64,000 nucleotides of DNA, taken from NCBI RefSeq assembly GCF_031755915.1, contig NC_083379.1:17717501-17781500 (forward strand). Reading direction: 5' to 3'. Made by a program: the position numbers and the translations under genes. The notes beneath the pieces were generated by a model. That model was not told the origin of the DNA. It worked only from the letters and a program-made list of their open reading frames with translations, and searched no databases. Below are positions 44,663 through 57,375 of the stretch, one piece after another (position 1 is the stretch's first letter; each line of letters starts with the position of its first letter). This stretch comes from Ziziphus jujuba. Its lineage: Eukaryota; Streptophyta; Magnoliopsida; Rosales; Rhamnaceae.

Positions 44663-47600
44663 ATGACAGAATCAAGAATGAGGAGAGGAGAGCCACCCTT
44701 GAGGATCAATGAGGAGGAGTCCATAGCATTCCATGGCGACGCCCGAGCTACCGGGAGTGGAGACCAGGTGGACATGAGAGCTGTTTTGGAGTCAATACAG
44801 CGGGTTAGTGCTCAAGTTGAGCATGTGAATCAAAGAATGGGAAGGCTAGAAGCCTCACAAGGAATGCCGAACACAAGAAATAGGCAAGAATTCCATGGAG
44901 GACGAGACCGAGGACGAGACCGAGGACTAGGAGGTCGCGAGAGACCGAGAGAGGAATTTGATGAGGAGCCATTTGATGGAGACTTTGAGGAAGGTATGGA
45001 TGAAACTTTTGCTGTCCAAGATAGAGCTGGCCATGGAAGATATAGGAGGGAAGATACAGATGATGATTTGGGAAATATCAAGGTTAACATCCCACCTTTT
45101 ATGGGTAAAAGTGATCCCGAAGCTTATTTGGAGTGGGAAGAAAAAATCGAGATGATTTTTGACTGCCACAACTATTCGGAAGGTAAGAAGGTGAAGTTGG
45201 CAGCAATGGAGTTTGGCCATTATGCACTCCAATGGTGGACAAATGAGCAAGGCACCCAAAGGAGAGTTGGTGATGACTTTATCACAACATGGAGATAAAT
45301 GAAAGGAGCCATGAGAAAGCGGTTGGTGCCATCACATTACCATAGGTTGCTGCATCAAAGGCTTCAATCTTTGTCTCAAGGAAGTAGGTCCGTGGAGGAT
45401 TATTACAAAGAGATTGAGATGCTCATGATGAGGCTGAATATGAATGAGGATGGGGAGGCAATAATGGCGAGATTTCTTTGTGGTTTGAACCATGACATTG
45501 CCAACCAGCTTGAAATGCAACAATACTTGGAGTTGGAGGAGATGTTGCATGTTGCCATTAAGCTTAAGCACCAATTCAAGAGGAGGGGAGTAGGATCATG
45601 GCTTGGAGGTGTTTCCAGCAGTGGGAGATTCAATTCAAATGGCTGGAGAAACAATTCAACTAGTGAAATTAAACCAAAGCCGAAGGTGGGGGAAGAAAGC
45701 TCCAATCGGCCAAAGAAGGAGCATAAAATCGAATCTGTCCAAGTCCATAAAAATGAGGTAAAATCTAATCCTAAACCTTCAAAATCCAGAGAAATAATTT
45801 GTTTCAAGTGCCAAGGAAGAGGACACATAGCCAGCCAATGCCTAAATAGAAAAATCATGGTATTAAAGGGTGACGGTGAGCTGGAATCTGCAAGTGAAGA
45901 AAGTGAAGTTGAAACCGAGCAAGAGGAAGATTGCAATGAAGATGAAGCCAAACCTGTTGATACATCTAATGCTGAGTTGAGCTTGGTTTCAAGGAGAGTA
46001 CTTGCTGTCTACAAAGATGAAGAGCAGATACAAAGAGAAAACTTCTTCCACACTCGCTGCGAAATACAAGGTAAGATTTGTAGCTTGATTATAGATAGTG
46101 GGAGTTGTACCAATTTGATAAGTAACCTTGTAGTTGATAAATTAGGCTTGAAAATAATTAAACATCTAGAACCCTATAGGTTGCAATGGTTAAATGATAG
46201 TGGTGAGATGATGGTAAATAAACAAGCCAAAGTAAAATTTAGCATAGGTAGATATGAGGATGTAGTCTTATGTGATATTGTTCCCATGATTGCTGGACAT
46301 ATACTACTAGGTAGACCATGGCAATTTGATAAAGATGCTACTCATTTTGGTAGAGAAAATAGTATTGTTTTCAGGTTTAAAGGGAAGAAGGTCAAGCTGG
46401 AACCATTATCTCCTAAAGAGGTTTACAAAGACCAATTACAAATGCAACAAAGGAGAGAAGCCGAAAAGCTCAAGGAAAAAGCAAGTATGGCACCAACGGC
46501 TTCACCATCTTTTCAAGAAGGTAAGAATGAGGTTAATGATCAAGGTAAGGTCTCTAAGGCTCATATTGAGTGGAAAGATCAAGGAAAAGCTGAAAGATAG
46601 GGGAAAGAAAGCGGCAAACTCGAGAGCCTGGAGAAGGAAGGAAAATCCGAAGGTTTGCGCCAATCCAAGGGAAAAAGAGAAAAAGAAAGAAAAGAAAGGT
46701 TAAGTAGCAATTTTTATTTGAGTTTAGGGGATATTAATAAGGTTATTGAGTGCAAGAAACCTTTGCTGTTCATGATTTATAAAGAAAATTATTTTAATGA
46801 TCAAACTAACTTTGAAGAACTTGAATTGCCAAGTTCAATGATTTCTCTTTTGAAGGAATTTGGAGATGTCTTCCCAAATGAAATTCCAAGTGGACTACCA
46901 CTTATTCGAGGGATAGAACATCAAATTGACTTTGTTCCAGGAGCTGCCATACCAAATAGACCAGCTTATAGGAGCAATCCTGAAGAAACAAAGGAGCTGC
47001 AAAAACAGGTAAGTGATTTGCTTGATAAATGATACATTCGTGAGAGTTTAAGTCCATGTGCTGTTCCTGTTTTGTTGGTACCTAAAAAGGATAGTTCTTG
47101 GAGAATGTGTGTTGATTGTAGGGCTATAAATAACATTACCATCAAATATAGGCATCCCATTCCTAGATTAGATGATATGCTTGATGAGTTGCATGGTGCT
47201 TGCATGTTTACAAAAATTGATCTTAGGAGTGGTTATCATCAAATTAGGATGAAAGAAGGTGATGTATGGAAAACCGCATTCAAAACTAAATGATACGAAC
47301 CTAGGATGACCTGCTCCTAAACCCGTATTATATTAGCCCGGATCTTTAATTAAGTTCAAGTTCTAATGGAATGGACCTCAACCCCTAACCAACCTGTGGT
47401 TAGAAACCTTGGTATAATGTAGACGCCACAATAGGGGATGGAAAACCTATTGATAAGTCAAGCTAAAACAACCAATTCTCTAATGGTGTTTTAGGTGTTC
47501 TCTAAGAACAAAGAGATAATTAATCTCACAAGTATTTTCTTAATCAAATCAAAGTTTTAAAGTTATATCATTAATGAAAAATAAGCCTTTAAACAGGCTT

Positions 47601-50600
47601 TGAAAGAAACAAAATAAACCCTAAAAACCCTAGGAAAAACCGGCCACACAATGAAGAAGTCTACCTTGGCCGAAACTTTCCTTTTCCTAATCTAATTTGG
47701 ATTAATTAATTCCTTTATTTTGAATTAGGAATTAATTAATTTACAATGAAAATAATAAAATAATAACTTTCCTAATCTTATTTGTCCAGAAAATAAATAA
47801 ATAGAAACTAAAAATAATGGTAGTTTCCTAAAACAAAAAGTAGAATAAAATTAGGAAACTAAAATACTAGCTTTTTGACTAATTTGACTTTGACCAATCT
47901 TTGACCTCTTTGAGCTTCAAATCAGCTTCTAGATGCTTTTTAGGATGCCAAATAAGCTGAATATGAAGTCCCACACGTTGCCCATGCTTGGAAAAATAAG
48001 AAAAGGCTAATACAGTAAAATACAGTAAAGCCAGCAAGCAATACAGCAAATTCGGCCAAATTCTTGATGCTGTCCGTACAAGCCCTTTTTGATTGAATTT
48101 GAGGTTGCTTTAACTTGATTCCATGACCGCTTAGGCATATGTATTGAACCCATAAAGCATTGGAACCATTTCATACTTCCTGGACTCCAAAAATGTACCA
48201 AAACCGTCACCCGGGTTCGTATCAGCTTCCACCACTTGGATGCTTCGAATAGGCTTTGTATCTTCAAGTATGGACAAGCTCTGTTGAGATTGATTACCCT
48301 CTGTATAAATACTCCCAGGTTTCCCTTAAATCTCTTAATTTGAGCTCTTATGATTGGCCTAGTCTTTATCCGTGTCGAGTCAGCACCCCAGCGGGTTATC
48401 GGTGGAGCGGGCTCGGGTCGAATCACATCACTAAATATGGGCTGTATGAATGGTTAGTTATGCCTTTTGGATTATCCAATGCACCTAGTACTTTCATGAG
48501 GCTTATGAATCATGTAATGCATCCATTTATTGGTAAATTTGTGGTTGTTTATTTTGATGACATTCTAATATATAGCCGAAATTTGGATGACCATGTGGAC
48601 CAACTTAGACAAGTTTTGCAAGTTCTTAGAAAGGAAAGATTGTTTGCTAACATTAAAAAATGTGAATTTTGCAAAGAAGAGCTTGTATTTCTAGGGTTTG
48701 TAGTAAGTGCTGCAGGAATCAAAGTTGACCAAGCTAAGGTGAAGGCAATTCAAGAGTGGCCGGTTCCTACTTCTATCACCCAAGTGAGAAGCTTTCATGG
48801 CTTGGCAAGCTTTTATAGAAGATTTGTCAAGGATTTTAGTACCATAGCAGCACCATTGAATGAAGTTGTCAAGAAGAATGTTGGCTTCAAATGGGGGAAA
48901 GTACAAGAAAAATCTTTTAATTTGTTGAAAGAAAAATTGTGTAATGCACCTTTGTTAGTTTTGCCAAATTTTTCTAAGACTTTTGAAATTTAGTGTGATG
49001 CTTCGGGTGTAGGTATTAGAGCTGTCTTAATGCAAGAAGGAAGACCCATAGCCTATTTTAGTGAAAAATTAAATGGAGCTGCGTTAAACTACCCAACTTA
49101 TGACAAGGAGATTTATGCTTTGGTGAGGGCTTTGGAGACATGGCAGCATTATCTCATGCCAAAGGAGTTTGTGATTCATATGGATCATGAGTCTTTTAAG
49201 CATATCAAGGGTCAAGGAAAGCTCAACCGACGGCATGCCAAGTGGATTGAATTTATTGAAACCTTTCCCTATGTGATCCGCTACAAAAAAGGTAAAGAAA
49301 ATGTGGTTGCCGATGCATTATCCCGAAGGTATGTACTCTTTTCTACCTTAGATGCTAGATTGCTTGGATTTGAACAATTAAAAGAACTTTATGAGCATGA
49401 TAGTGACTTTGGAGAAATTTTTAAAACCTGTTTGGAACATGGATTTAATAAATTTTACATATTTGAGGGATATTTGTTTAAGGAAAATAAACTTTTTGTG
49501 CCTAATTGTAGTATTAGGGAATTATTGGTTCGGAAAGGACATGGGGGTGGTTTAATGGGTCATTTTGGTGTTTTAAAAACTTTATCCTTGCTGCAAGAAC
49601 ATTTTTATTGGCCTAACATGAGGAGAGATGTTGAGAGAATTTGTGAAAGATGTTTAAAGTGCCGAAAAACAAAATCAACATTGAAGCTGCATGGATTGTA
49701 TAAGCCTTTGCCGATTCCTACCTATCCTTCGGTAGATTTGTCTATGGATTTTATTCTTGGGTTGCCTAGGTCAAGGATAGGTAAGGATTCAATTTTTGTT
49801 GTAGTAGATAGGTTTTCTAAGATGACACATTTTATTGCATGTAACAAAACTGATGATGCATCCAATATTGCTAATTTATTTTTCAAGGAAATTGTGAGGT
49901 TGCATGGAATGCAAAAAACTTTCGTTTCGGATAGGGATGCTAAGTTCTTAAGCTATTTTTGGAAAACTTTGTGAGCTAAATTAGGTACTAAGCTTTTATT
50001 CTCAACTACTTGTCATCCACAAACTGATGGACAAACCGAAGTAGTAAATAGAACCTCATCTGCATTGTTGAGAGCATTAATTAGTAGAAATTTAAGAATT
50101 TGGGAAGAATGTTTGCCACATATTGAATTTGCATACAATAGATCTTTACATTCAGCAACTAAATTTACTCCATTTGAAATTGTTTATGGTTTTAATCCTT
50201 TGACTCCATTAGATTTAACACCTTTACCTTTAAGTGAGCGAGCTAATCTAGATGGAAAACAAAAAGCTGAATTTGTAAAGCAGATTCATGAGAAGACACG
50301 AGCAAATATTGAGAAGAGGACCGAGCAATATGCAAAGGTGGCTAATCAAGGCCGAAAATCAATGGTGTTTGAACCTGGAGATTGGGTGTGGCTGCATTTA
50401 AGGAAAGAAAGGTTTCCTGAACAAAGGAAATCCAAACTAATGCCGAGGGGCGATGGACCTTTTCAAGTCTTGGAAAGGATAAATGAAAATGCCTACAAAC
50501 TTGATTTACAGGGTGAGTATAGTGTTAGTGCCACCTTTAATGTTGCTGATTTATCTCCTTTTGTTGCAAGTGATGACTTCAATTTGAGGACAAATCCTTT

Positions 50601-50862
50601 TCAAGAGGAGGGGAATGATGTAAACCCGCCTGAGCTCGCACTACTGACAACTCGCTGGGGTATTGGTCCGATACAGATGAAGACTGGACCGATCACTAGG
50701 GCTCAAGCTAAGAGGTTTAAGGACAACCTTGCTGCCTTTATCCAGAAAGTAATTCATTCACAAAAGGGCTTGTCTATATCTGAAGATAAAATCCCTGTTT
50801 TAAGTATTCAAGTGGTGGAGGCTGATACATCGGACACCCATATATCGGATGTTTTATATTAG
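44663..50862 (+). pseudogene. Gypsy G2 gag-pol polyprotein, nonsense-interrupted
   Basis: One frame encodes gag (about 44663-45850), a CCHC knuckle (45800-45841, CFKCQGRGHIASQC), protease (DSGS near 46090), reverse transcriptase (46800-48600 with YFDD near 48550), RNase H (from 48994) and integrase (HHCC finger about 49540-49670; Asp near 49745 and 49930, Glu near 50035). Stops at 45296, 46598, 47030, 48991 and 49972 are single-codon changes with no frameshift. The 1145-bp LTR plus target copy at 47291-48435 interrupts the reverse transcriptase, and the frame resumes correctly beyond it. Gag and pol share one frame. The last 82 codons lie inside the 3' LTR. It is not functional as it stands. 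Confidence 0.9.
47291..48430 (-). mobile_element. Solo LTR of the G2 family inserted in G2 (antisense)
   Basis: 1140 bp bounded by TGATACGAAC and GAATCACATCA, reverse complement of the G2 LTR type, with target duplication CTAAA (47286-47290 and 48431-48435). It interrupts the reverse transcriptase just before the [13 protein letters not shown] block. It lacks the AGCTCGG minisatellite, so it comes from a different sub-lineage of the family. Confidence 0.9.
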
Positions 50863-51645
50863 ACACCCATGTCTCGGACATCACATGTAACTTAGCTCGG
50901 CCAGACACAACTTAGCTTGGACAGGCATCCGTTAGCTCGGCCAGACACAGCTTAGTTCGAACAGACATCAGTTAGCTCGGCCAAACACAAGATAGCTCGG
51001 ACAAACACCAGTTAGCTCGGATAGGCCATAAGTTAGCTCGGACATCAGGCAGACATAAGTTAGCTCGGTTGAAGACATAATTCAGCCTAGATGTCAAAGT
51101 CAACTTGTTACCTAATTTGCGATTGACTTTATTTCTTTTTGGGTTTTTATTTATTTATTTTCTGGATAAATAACTTTAGGAAGGTTTTTATTTTATTGTA
51201 AATTAATTAATTCCTAATTTAATATAAAGGAATTAATTAATCAAACTTGGATTAGGAAAGGAAGTATAGTTGCGGCCAACTAGGTTTCTTTATGTGTGTG
51301 GCCAGTTTTTCCTATGGTTTTTAGGGTTTATTTTGTTTCTTTCAAAGCCTATTTAAAGGCTTATTTTTCAATAAGAATACAACTTTGATTTGATTGAGAA
51401 AATACTTGTGATATTAATTATCTCTTTGTTCTTTGAGAACACCTAAAACACCATTAGAGAATTGGTTGTTTTAGCTTGACTTATCAATAGGTTTTCCATT
51501 CCCTATTGTGGCGTCTACATTATACCAAGGTTTCTAACCACAGGTTGGTTAGGGGTTGAGGTCAATTCCATTAAAACTTGAACTTAATTAAGATCCAGGC
51601 TAATATAATACGGGTTTAGGAGCAGGTCGTCCTAGGTTCGTATCA
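50616..51645 (+). repeat. 3' LTR of Gypsy G2
   Basis: 1030 bp from TGATGTAAACCC to TTCGTATCA. The pol frame continues into its first 247 bases with a conserved [15 protein letters not shown] motif. Confidence 0.9.
50825..51090 (+). repeat. TTAGCTCGG minisatellite in G2 3' LTR
   Basis: Same array type as at 42680-42960. It begins right after the end of the pol frame. Differences in unit number between the two LTRs suggest slippage after insertion. Confidence 0.7.
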
Positions 51646-51997
51646 CCTTGTAGCCAACAAAACTAAGCCTTTTGAAAGGCAAAATAGAGGCAAAGACATC
51701 ATGAACTAAAAAGATAACAAGAAGACCTATGTTCCTTACACAATATGCAAAAAGTAAGACACACGACCAAGCGGTGCTGGTGGAGACTGAATGCTCAATG
51801 TAAAATTGCAAGCAATTCAATCACATGGAGAATGTTTGTAGGCAAAAAAACCAAAGGCAAGAGGTAAGACAAGCTCAAAAACCGGAGGAGTCAAGTGAAG
51901 AGCATGAACACACCTTCACAGCCATCCACAATCTTGCAAGTACAACCAAAGACTCATGGATCTTGGGCAGCGGTTGTACAAACCACATGTGCAACAA
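51646..51997 (+). pseudogene. Copia C3 zinc knuckle and protease start
   Basis: After the Gypsy, gag resumes. The frame at 51825-51997 ends with a DSWILGSGCTNHMCNN-like protease active site, with Gly where Asp is expected. It stops at the AACAA target site of the solo LTR at 51998 and continues at 53071. Confidence 0.7.
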
Positions 51998-53065
51998 TGA
52001 TACGAACCTAGGACGACCTGCTCCTAAACCCGTATTATATTAGCTCGGATCTAATTGTGTTCAAGTTTTAATGGTCATCTTGACCCCGAACCGACCTGTG
52101 ATTAGAAACCTTGGTATATAACGAAGACGCCACAATAGATAATGGAAGTCCTATTGATAAGTCAAGCTAAAACACTCATTCACTAATGGTGTTTTAGGTG
52201 TTCAAAAGAACAAAGAGAAATTCAATCTCACAAAATAAATTCTCAATATTATTAATGGTGTGTTCTTCCTAAAAAATAAGCCCTTTTATAGGCTTAAAGA
52301 AAACAAAATAAAACCCTAAACGCTAAAGAGCCATACTTGACGTTTCCTAAAGTGACCGAATTTTCTCTCTCCTTTGCTAATCTAATTTTTATTGATTAAT
52401 TTCTTTATTTTGAATTAGGAATTAATTAATTTACAATAAAAATAATAAAATAATAACTTTCCTAAACTTATTTTTCCAGCAAATAAATAAATAAATCCAA
52501 AAGTAAAGGTAATTTCCTAAAACAAAAAATAGAAATCAAATTAGGAAACTAAAATACAATCTTTCTTATTAAGTTGACTTTGACCAATCTTTGACCAATT
52601 TAGGCTCCAAATCAGCTTTCATATGCTTTTTAGGATTCCTAATAGGCTGATTATGAAGTCCCACATGTTGCCCTAGCTTGGAGGAAAGAGAAAAAGTCAA
52701 CTCAGCAAAATACAGTAAAGCCAGCGAAAAATATGGCAAAAACCGACCAATTTCTCTCTCATTTGCATACCACTTAAGTGAATTCAAGAAGATTTGACCC
52801 CATTTCCCACTACTCGGAATTCATAAATGCACCAAAACCACTACCCGGATCCGTATCGGCTTCCACCACTTGTATGCCCAAAACAGGTCTTAAATCTTTG
52901 GATATGGACAAGCCCTCTTGAGAATGAATTACCCCTTGGATAAAGGCAAAAAGGTTTTCCCTAAACCTCTTAGCTTGAGCCCTAGTGATCGGCCCAGTCC
53001 TCATCTATATCGGGTCAGCACCCTAGCGAGTTGTTGGTTGAGCGGGTTCAGCCAGATTCGCATCA
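51998..53065 (-). mobile_element. Solo LTR of the G2 family in Copia C3 (antisense)
   Basis: 1068 bp from TGATACGAACC to ATTCGCATCA with an exact target duplication AACAA (51993-51997 and 53066-53070). On the minus strand it still has an open frame (52810-53004) with the [15 protein letters not shown] motif, the LTR-resident pol tail. Confidence 0.92.
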
Positions 53066-54130
53066 AACAACCATGACCTGTTTATGAGGTTCAATCAAAG
53101 AATTATAACAAAAATCAAGGCATCAAATGGACAAATGATGGAGGCACAAGAAAAAGGGGATTTGGTGATCAAAACACCAAAGGTACAACACTAATCACAA
53201 ACGTGTTGTATGTACCAAATTTATCCGAGAACTTTTTAAGTGTGTGACAACTCATGAAGAAAGGATACTCTTTGAAATTATTAGATACAAGTTATGAAAT
53301 AACTAAAGATGGAAAAGTTATATTACTTGTCCATATTAAGGATAATAACCTTATGATTAATTTTAATCAACAAAATAAATCAGCCTTGTGTACTAAAGTT
53401 CAAGAAGAATCAGAGTTATGGCATAGTAGACTCGGTCACTACAACTATGCCACCATAAAGAAAATGTAAACTCAACAAATCATTGAGAATTTACCATAAA
53501 TTCAAGAAGTTGAGGGTGTATGCCAAACATGTCAACTTGGCAAGCTCAAAAGGAAACCATTTCCTCTGACAACTCTTGAAAAAGCAAAGGAAAAACTATA
53601 CCTTGTGCACTCAAATTTGTGTGGACCGATGAATGAGACAAATCATGTCAGGATGAGGTATTTTGTCATTTTTATTGATGATTATTCAAGAAAATGTTGG
53701 ATCTACTTTCTAAAAAAAGAATCAGAAGTAGCAACCATGTTTCAAGAATTCAAAACACTTGTCTAGAATCAAGCTCAAAAAACCATCAAGGTAGTTCAAA
53801 TCGATAATGGTGGTGAGTACATTTCAAGTGCTTTCCAAGACATTTACAAGCAAACTGGCATCATATATCAACTTACAACTCCATACACACCATAATAAAA
53901 AGGAGTTAGTGAAATAAAGAGTAGAACCATCATGGAAATGTCAAAATGCTTGTTGTTTGAGAAAAGCTTATCGAAAAAATTTTGGGCCGAAGTTGCCAAC
54001 ACAAGTGTGTACCTCCTAAGTAGACTTTCAAGTAAGGCAATTGACTCTAAAACTCAAAATGAACTGTGGTATGGTTTTACACCATCAATTGCTCATTTAA
54101 AAGTTTTTGGAAGTATTTGTTGTATGTAAG
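53066..54130 (+). pseudogene. Copia C3 protease end and integrase
   Basis: Plus-strand frames carry ELWHSRLGH and CQTCQLGK (zinc finger), FVIFIDDYSRKCW (first Asp region), IDNGGEY (second Asp) and a KGVSE block with the Glu region, then KKFWAEV and LKVFGSICCM. Stops near 53467, 53766 and 53893 break it. Confidence 0.8.
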
Positions 54131-54439
54131 GCCATAAAATATATGATGTGTTAAAGATGCAGGTTGTTGTCTTAAGTGATGTTTTAGTATATGAAAATTC
54201 ATATTAGTATTGGAAAGACTACAAAGTGCAAGCAAGTACTTATATTCAATCAAGAACTCCTTGCACAAATCAAAGTGATTTGGATTTTGATCAAAGAGGA
54301 AGAAGATGATGACCCAGCCAATGAAGATTATGTTGGCAAAAAAGGTACAAAATCAATTACAGAACTTTATGAAAAAGCAAGCATGGCAACACATGATCCA
54401 ATAACTTATAACAAAGCAGCTCAGTACAAGGAATAGCAA

Positions 54440-55200
54440 GCTGCAATGAAGGAGAAACTATATATGATTGAAAAGAATAAAACATTGAGTTTGGTGCAGA
54501 GACCAAGCGACGGACATGTCATAGGTGTTAAATGGGTTTTTAAAACCAAAATAAACACTGATGGCACCTTGAACAAACATAAAGCAAAACTGGTTGTAAA
54601 GGGATATGTTTAACAATATGGTGTGGATTAATGGAGACGTTTGCACTGGTGGTAAGATATGAAACAATTCAGCTACTTCTTGCATATGCAACCAACAATT
54701 GTTGGAGAATATACTATTAAGATGTTGAATCATCCTTTCTAAATGATATATAAAAAGAAGAAGTCTATGTTAAGCAACATGAAGACTTTTTCAAAGATGG
54801 CGAGGAAGAGAAAGTGTATAAGCTTCACAAAGCTTTATACTGGCTCAAACAAGCTCCAAGAGCTTAGTATGCAAGAATTGATGATTTCTTGACTCATGAA
54901 GGCTTTTCAAAAATTGAAAACAAACCTAACCCTCTACATCAAAGCCAATTTACATGAAGACAAGATAGTAATCTCTCTTTTCATTGATGATTTACTCATA
55001 ACAGGTTGTATTACCAAAGCCATCCAACAATTCAAAGACAAGATGAAGCAAACCTTTGAGATGGCCGATCTTATCTTAATGAATTACTTCCTATGCTTGG
55101 AGATCAAGCATACAAGCAAAGGTATATTTCTATCTCAAGAAAAATATGCTTTAGATTTGTTTGATAAATTCCAACTAGAAAATGCCAAGCCTGTTTAAAC
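54440..55200 (+). pseudogene. Copia C3 reverse transcriptase
   Basis: Motifs in order: EKNKTLSLV, IGVKWVFKTK, KVYKLHKALYWLKQAPRA, then FIDDLLITG (the YxDD box with Phe for Tyr) and GIFLSQEKYALDL. Stops at several points, including after KGYV and after QAPRA, show decay. Confidence 0.82.
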
Positions 55201-55259
55201 ATCGATGATTCAGAATACCAAGTTTAAACTTAATGATGGATGTGAAAAGATAAATGGCT

Positions 55260-55955
55260 CGGTTTACCAAAGTTTAATATGAATCTTGCTTTATTTATGT
55301 TCATGAATACATTATATAATGTATGCTACAAGTGTATTTCCAAGATTCATGAGTGCTCCATCTTAGAACCATTATCAAGCTGGAAAAAGAGTTTTAAGGT
55401 ATGTTATAGGCATGGCCAACTATGGAGGCTTGTACAAGCATGGAAAAATTAATGAACTAGTTGGCTTTTATGATGGTGATTTGGTAGATAGCTTGAAAGA
55501 TATGAAAAGTACATGTGGCTACTTGTTTATGTTTGATTCAGGTCCATTTTTCTTAAAGCTCACACAAGGAAGGCACCACAGCACAATCAACTACTAAGAC
55601 CGAGTATATTTTAGCAACAGCAACATCAAACCAACCAATTTGGTTGAGGAAAATGCTTGATGATTTGGGATGGGAGCAAAACAATGCAACTACCATCCAT
55701 TGTGATAATACTTTAGTCGTTGCTATTACTAAAAATCGAGTGCAACACAGAAGGACAAAGCACATTTCCGTAAAGTATCATAGCATCCTAGAGGCTGAAA
55801 GAAATAGGGAGACAAACTTAGTCCATAATCCTACACAAGATCAACTTGCAGATATCCTTACAAAGTCATTGCCAAAGGAGAGACTTCAAAATACAAGATC
55901 AACTTACAGATATCCTTACAAAACCATTGTTGAAGGAGAGACTCCAAAAGGTTAG
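55260..55955 (+). pseudogene. Copia C3 RNase H
   Basis: It contains DMKSTCGYLF, an IHCDNT motif, RRTKHISVKYH and ADILTKSLPKERLQ. The last motif and its surroundings are duplicated in tandem (period 58, about 55835-55950). Two frameshifts occur upstream near 55330 and 55600. Confidence 0.8.
55835..55950 (+). repeat. 58-bp tandem duplication at the RNase H tail of C3
   Basis: ACAAGATCAACTT begins at 55835 and again at 55893; the two 58-bp units differ at a few sites. Fifty-eight is not a multiple of three, so the second unit is in another frame. Confidence 0.75.
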
Positions 55956-55995
55956 GAGTCTGCTATACATCAGGCCTAACATTGCCAAGGAAGAA

Positions 55996-56733
55996 TGTTA
56001 GCGAATTATGGCATTGTTAGCCCTGATAATAAGCAAACTTGAGACCTAGATTCTTTGACTGAGGGGTTGCTATTCTAGCTTGTTTTTGTATTTTATTCTG
56101 TAGTTTGTTCTAGCTAAATTTTGTACAATCTAGGTTAGTTATGTTGGTGCACAAAGATACCAAAATGGTTTAATTAAAGTGCATTAGCTAAATTAGGGTT
56201 TATGAAAACTTAAGCACCTTGAAGATATAGAACCAACTTGGTGTCAAGGATGATGACATAGGCAGTTGCGTGATGACATGGAGCCTAAGCATTCATCCTA
56301 CATCTCCTCCAATGAATGTGAAGACACATGGCAACATGCATAAAACCTACTTGTACTAAAAGTACTAAATAAGGCAGCAACACTTGTCAAAATTCTAGGA
56401 AACATGTGACAAAGTTACCTTTATATATGTACTTGCTTCACCTTGAAGCACTTAGAAATTATTGGTGTTTAGGTTAAACTGTGGTATGCTTTCACACTAC
56501 TTGTGTATGCTATATATATGTGCAACATTACAATAAATGAACGAGTTGGGTTTTGACAAAATACCTTAGTTTTCCCTTTGAAAACAAAAGAAACGTCCAT
56601 ACTGGCCTTGCTAGAAAATTTCAGCAGCTTATTCAAACCAACAAAGCTGAGCACTACAACACCCTTCCAAAATCAATTTCCAATAGCTTTGAACCCTTGT
56701 TCTTTTTAGATAAATATTGCCCTTCATCTTTCA
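55996..56733 (+). repeat. 3' LTR of Copia C3
   Basis: 738 bp from TGTTAGCGAATT to ATCTTTCA, preceded by the purine tract AAGGAAGAA. The host LTR L4 resumes after the AATTC target copy. Confidence 0.82.
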
Positions 56734-56805
56734 AATTCGTAGTATATTTGTTGATTTTAATATTTTACTTTACTTTGTTTTAGTTTATCTTATCTATTCG
56801 TTATC

Positions 56806-57306
56806 ATGATTTTCTATTATTATCCTTACTTGTTGTTATTATTTTTATTCTTATTCTTATTATTATTACTATTGTTAATTGTGATGAGATTATTATTATT
56901 TATCATTAATGACTTACTATTATTATTTTTAATTATTATTACTGTTTATCATTATCATTGTTGTTATTATTATTATTGTTGTTGTTGTCGTTATTACTAT
57001 TACTATTATTATTATTATTTATTATTTATTATTGATATTGTTGTTAATCATTATCACGGTTGTTATTGCTAATTATTGTGATTATTGTTATGTTATAAAT
57101 ATTGTTATTGTTATTATTATTATTTGTTTATTTATTTATTATTGCCATTTTTATTTTTTATTATTCTTATTAATATTATTATTATCATTATTACAAACTA
57201 TTATTGTATTTATTATAATAATACTTGTATTTGTTATTATTATTATTGTTATTATTATTATTTTCTATTATGATCATTTTTATTGTTATTATCATGTATT
57301 ATTATT

Positions 57307-57354
<48 letters not shown>

Positions 57355-57375
57355 ATTGTTGTTGTTGTTATTTTA
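56806..57375 (+). repeat. Trinucleotide-rich region (ATT/GTT) with a perfect GTT run
   Basis: Mostly ATT and GTT triplets, with an uninterrupted GTT run from about 57310 to 57352. Leucine-, tyrosine- or cysteine-rich frames here are artefacts. A similar ATT-rich region at 60300-60650 in copy L5 shows it is part of the LTR. Confidence 0.75.

Larger units (their letters stand above)
42475..51645 (+). mobile_element. Gypsy LTR retrotransposon, nearly complete, self-interrupted (G2)
   Basis: LTRs at 42475-43516 and 50616-51645 lie within an exact target duplication CCTTG (42470-42474 and 51646-51650). The primer site TGGTATCAGAGCC is at 43519-43531 and a purine tract AAGAGGAGGGGAA precedes the 3' LTR. 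A single gag-pol frame runs from 44663 to 50862, broken only by five nonsense codons and by another LTR of the same family at 47291-48430. Without that insert the element is about 8.0 kb. The gag and integrase style and the CCHC knuckle suggest a Reina-like chromovirus without a visible chromodomain; the lineage is tentative. Confidence 0.93.
41036..56733 (+). mobile_element. Copia retrotransposon with nested Gypsy elements (C3)
   Basis: LTRs are 41036-41747 and 55996-56733. Flanks ATTTC (41031-41035) and AATTC (56734-56738) are a near-perfect target duplication. Removing the Gypsy (42475-51645) and a solo LTR (51998-53065) with their target copies leaves about 5.45 kb. Gag, zinc knuckle, protease, integrase, reverse transcriptase and RNase H run on the plus strand, all with stops and frameshifts. 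The site after the left LTR (TTGGAATCAAAGAC) is a degenerate primer site. Confidence 0.85.

Noticed and set aside
45403..45951. 182-residue minus-strand open frame
   Set aside because: It is antisense to the Gypsy G2 gag, which has clear motifs and frame continuity on the plus strand.
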